Origin: Cardinalis cardinalis
Lineage: Eukaryota > Chordata > Aves > Passeriformes > Cardinalidae
Length of the DNA: 64,000 bases
Assembly (NCBI GenBank): GCA_014549065.1
Contig: JACDOX010000012.1
Span: 8,999,413 to 9,063,412 of the forward strand
Direction: 5' to 3'
Part shown: positions 61,911 to 64,000 of the stretch, one piece after another
Layout: every line of letters starts with the position of its first letter
Position numbering within the stretch: position 1 is the first letter of the stretch
Program-made: the position numbers and the translations under genes
The notes under the pieces: model-generated
Told to the model about the DNA's origin: nothing
Seen by the model: only the letters and a program-made list of their open reading frames with translations
Databases searched by the model: none

Positions 61911-64000
61911 GCTCATTTCACAGTTTGCATTTGATATAAAAACACTTAGATTAATTGCAGACGCTGTTCTCACACCTCCCAGACCAGGTACAGGACACGC
62001 TGATGATCTGGCCAGGGACACAGGGAATTTTGGATGCTTACCTAGCCCCTTCCACTGTTGTCCATATATACTTGGCCTTATTTCAGGTGCACCTCTTTCC
62101 CTCAGTTACTATCGAATAAAAGCAGAGAAGATTTAAAGTCTGTACTGTGTAAGAACTTCGGGGATACACTTAAAGAAGGGCAGACCCTCGGCTGCCCATC
62201 ACACACGGCAGGGGGGCACGGTAGCCCGGGTGTGCCACGGCACGAACGAGCTGCACCTGCACNGGCAATCCCATTTCAGGGCAACATGTGCATGGGAACA
62301 CACTCTGGGCCTGGAACCACCATCCTCCTGGCCTCAAGAAACACAAGAATTTCCTTATTCCATACTCACATTGATTGAAACAGATCATTCTCTAGTCGAG
62401 AAATGAAAACAAAGTTTAGTAATGGAATTGATTTTAAATTGTCACNATTTATGCATAAGAGCATGCTTTGCATCTGACAATGTAAGTGTTCACATTTTGT
62501 TTATATTTTTATTGAATTAAATTTATTTTATTTATTTATTTTATTATGTCTTTCAGTTATGCTGGGTTGAAATTTATCCTTGTGATTAGGTAAATTCAGT
62601 GTAGCTTTCACCTGCACCATATCTCTATTATTTTACCATTTTGAAGGTAAAAATCATTTAAACACTTATTAAAAAGCTCAAAGGAAGCCATGTAAGCATA
62701 AAGAGGGAAACAATGCCAAAGATGGAGTCATCTGCAAGAAAAACAAATGTTCCAAGCACTACTTACACATGCACGTTCCCAAGTACTGTAATATAAAATT
62801 CCTGAGCCAAGAGCAAGGAATAGAAAGAATTCATGTTAAAACTGTTAACAACTCCCTATGATGAAATCAGAAAGTTTAAGAACAACAATTTTGGAGTTAA
62901 AACTCACAAGAGATGTTAAGAAATTGAATCAGGGCAAGAATAAGTCCTTTTAACTTCCTGGTGCATTCCAGGTATTCAATTACTTCACCNAAAGTGCTTG
63001 GTCAAATAATAAGCAAAGAAAAAGGAAGTGCCCCAGGAAACACTTGATCAACATGCCAGAAAAGCACTCTGAAGTGGTGCACGATTTCTGCACCAATGAT
63101 ATCCATGAAAGTACTATTGAACAGCTTTCCCAGGTGAGCATTTCCCTCACACATCATGGATGGAGTATATAGAGCAAACAGTAAGAAATAATTCTTCTGT
63201 TTTTAGAAAATTTATAGTTAGGGTTTGTTCTTACACCCTGCTAACCATTACCAATATTTCCTAATTTTTACATATTATGAACCAATGGCACAGATTCCAA
63301 GCAAACAGTCCTTTAACAGCTTTCTCCTACCTTACCTGAGAGTACCACAGTGCAGACACCCCATTACTGCTGATGGCTCACTCCTGTTTTGATGGGTCAG
63401 GTGTGGGGACTCCATGCAGGAAGTCAGAGCTGAAGCAGGTATCTGCTTTCTGTCCCCTCNACAAATTTGGAATTTTACCCTTTTCTAAAACGGTGCAGTC
63501 TGTAGATGATTCCCAGCCCTACACACCTCCTCCCGTGCAAAGCAGAGTGGGGGGCCATTTTCGCAGGCTCTTGCAGGCNCCTCATTCAGTTGTCAGGCTG
63601 CCTTTTTTTAAATTTTGCTTTGCTACTGCTACTTCCATTTTTAAAACAGAGTTTGTTCCCAGATTTCAATTTGTGCTTTGTTAAAGACTAGTCACTGATC
63701 ATCAAGATGTTGTTTTTGCTGCCATGGCTTCTGCTTTTAACTTGTGGCCATGTTTCCAAGGCCTTTGTCATCCCTTAAGCTGCACCTCATAACAAGAAGC
63801 AGCTGGTATCAAGCTCTGGTTCACACAGCAAGCTTTTATTAACAAATTAATAACAAACCCAGCAGGCCTCACACAGTTACCCAAAGGCCAGGGCTTTTTA
63901 CTGGCACTAAATAAAGTACTTTTAAAGGTCTGCTGTGCACCAAAAGGCACCGTCCGTCAGTTGCACTGTGCCAATGTGCTAAAGTCTGCGTTCTGAACCA
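61911..64000. other. Upstream of E2F5, no gene seen
   Basis: AT-rich DNA. In mammals LRRCC1 lies on this side of E2F5, but no LRRCC1 coding exon was recognised. At 63835-63840 the minus strand has AATAAA in an otherwise unassigned block, which could be the 3' end of a neighbour or of a retroelement. Confidence 0.45.

Overview
This window is vertebrate nuclear DNA, most likely from a songbird (passerine). It is AT-rich, with spliced genes, two CpG islands and many CR1 LINE fragments. It also carries LTR remnants of the kind common in finch-like birds and a tRNA-Ile-derived SINE with a CR1 tail, which resembles the passerine TguSINE1 family. Nothing bacterial, phage-like or CRISPR-like was seen. 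Isolated single n bases occur throughout, and one long n gap (about 9984-10193) sits inside a pentanucleotide microsatellite.

Three protein-coding genes can be rebuilt exon by exon, and together they match the conserved vertebrate block E2F5 - RBIS (C8orf59) - CA13. CA13, a cytosolic alpha-carbonic anhydrase, is on the minus strand in 7 coding exons (40587 down to 21564; 258 aa). RBIS, a small ribosome-biogenesis factor, is on the plus strand in 3 coding exons (41475-46730; 101 aa). E2F5, the pocket-protein-binding transcription factor, is on the minus strand in 9 coding exons (61580 down to 47403; 376 aa). CA13 and RBIS are divergent, 887 bp apart, and share one CpG island with a consensus CRE, an inverted CCAAT box and a G-quadruplex-type G tract. 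RBIS and E2F5 converge, and their best poly(A) signals overlap on opposite strands at 46801-46809.

Layout: 1 to about 20 kb is intergenic sequence downstream of CA13, with CR1 pieces, a microsatellite gap and short repeats but no supported gene. 20-40.6 kb is CA13, whose introns hold a CR1, a solo LTR with a 6-bp target-site duplication and a longer degraded LTR. 40.3-41.7 kb is the shared CpG-island promoter. 41.5-46.8 kb is RBIS, with a second copy of the degraded LTR in intron 1 and the SINE in intron 2. 46.8-61.6 kb is E2F5, followed by its CpG-island promoter. 62-64 kb is non-coding.

The most interesting points are in E2F5. Intron 3 (53095-54289) has the full signature of a U12-type AT-AC intron spliced by the minor spliceosome. 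Coding exon 7 (201 bp, phase-symmetric) is an extra 67-codon cassette that the human protein, as I recall it, seems to lack. No wholly new biological system was found; the rest is well explained by known vertebrate genes and retroelements.
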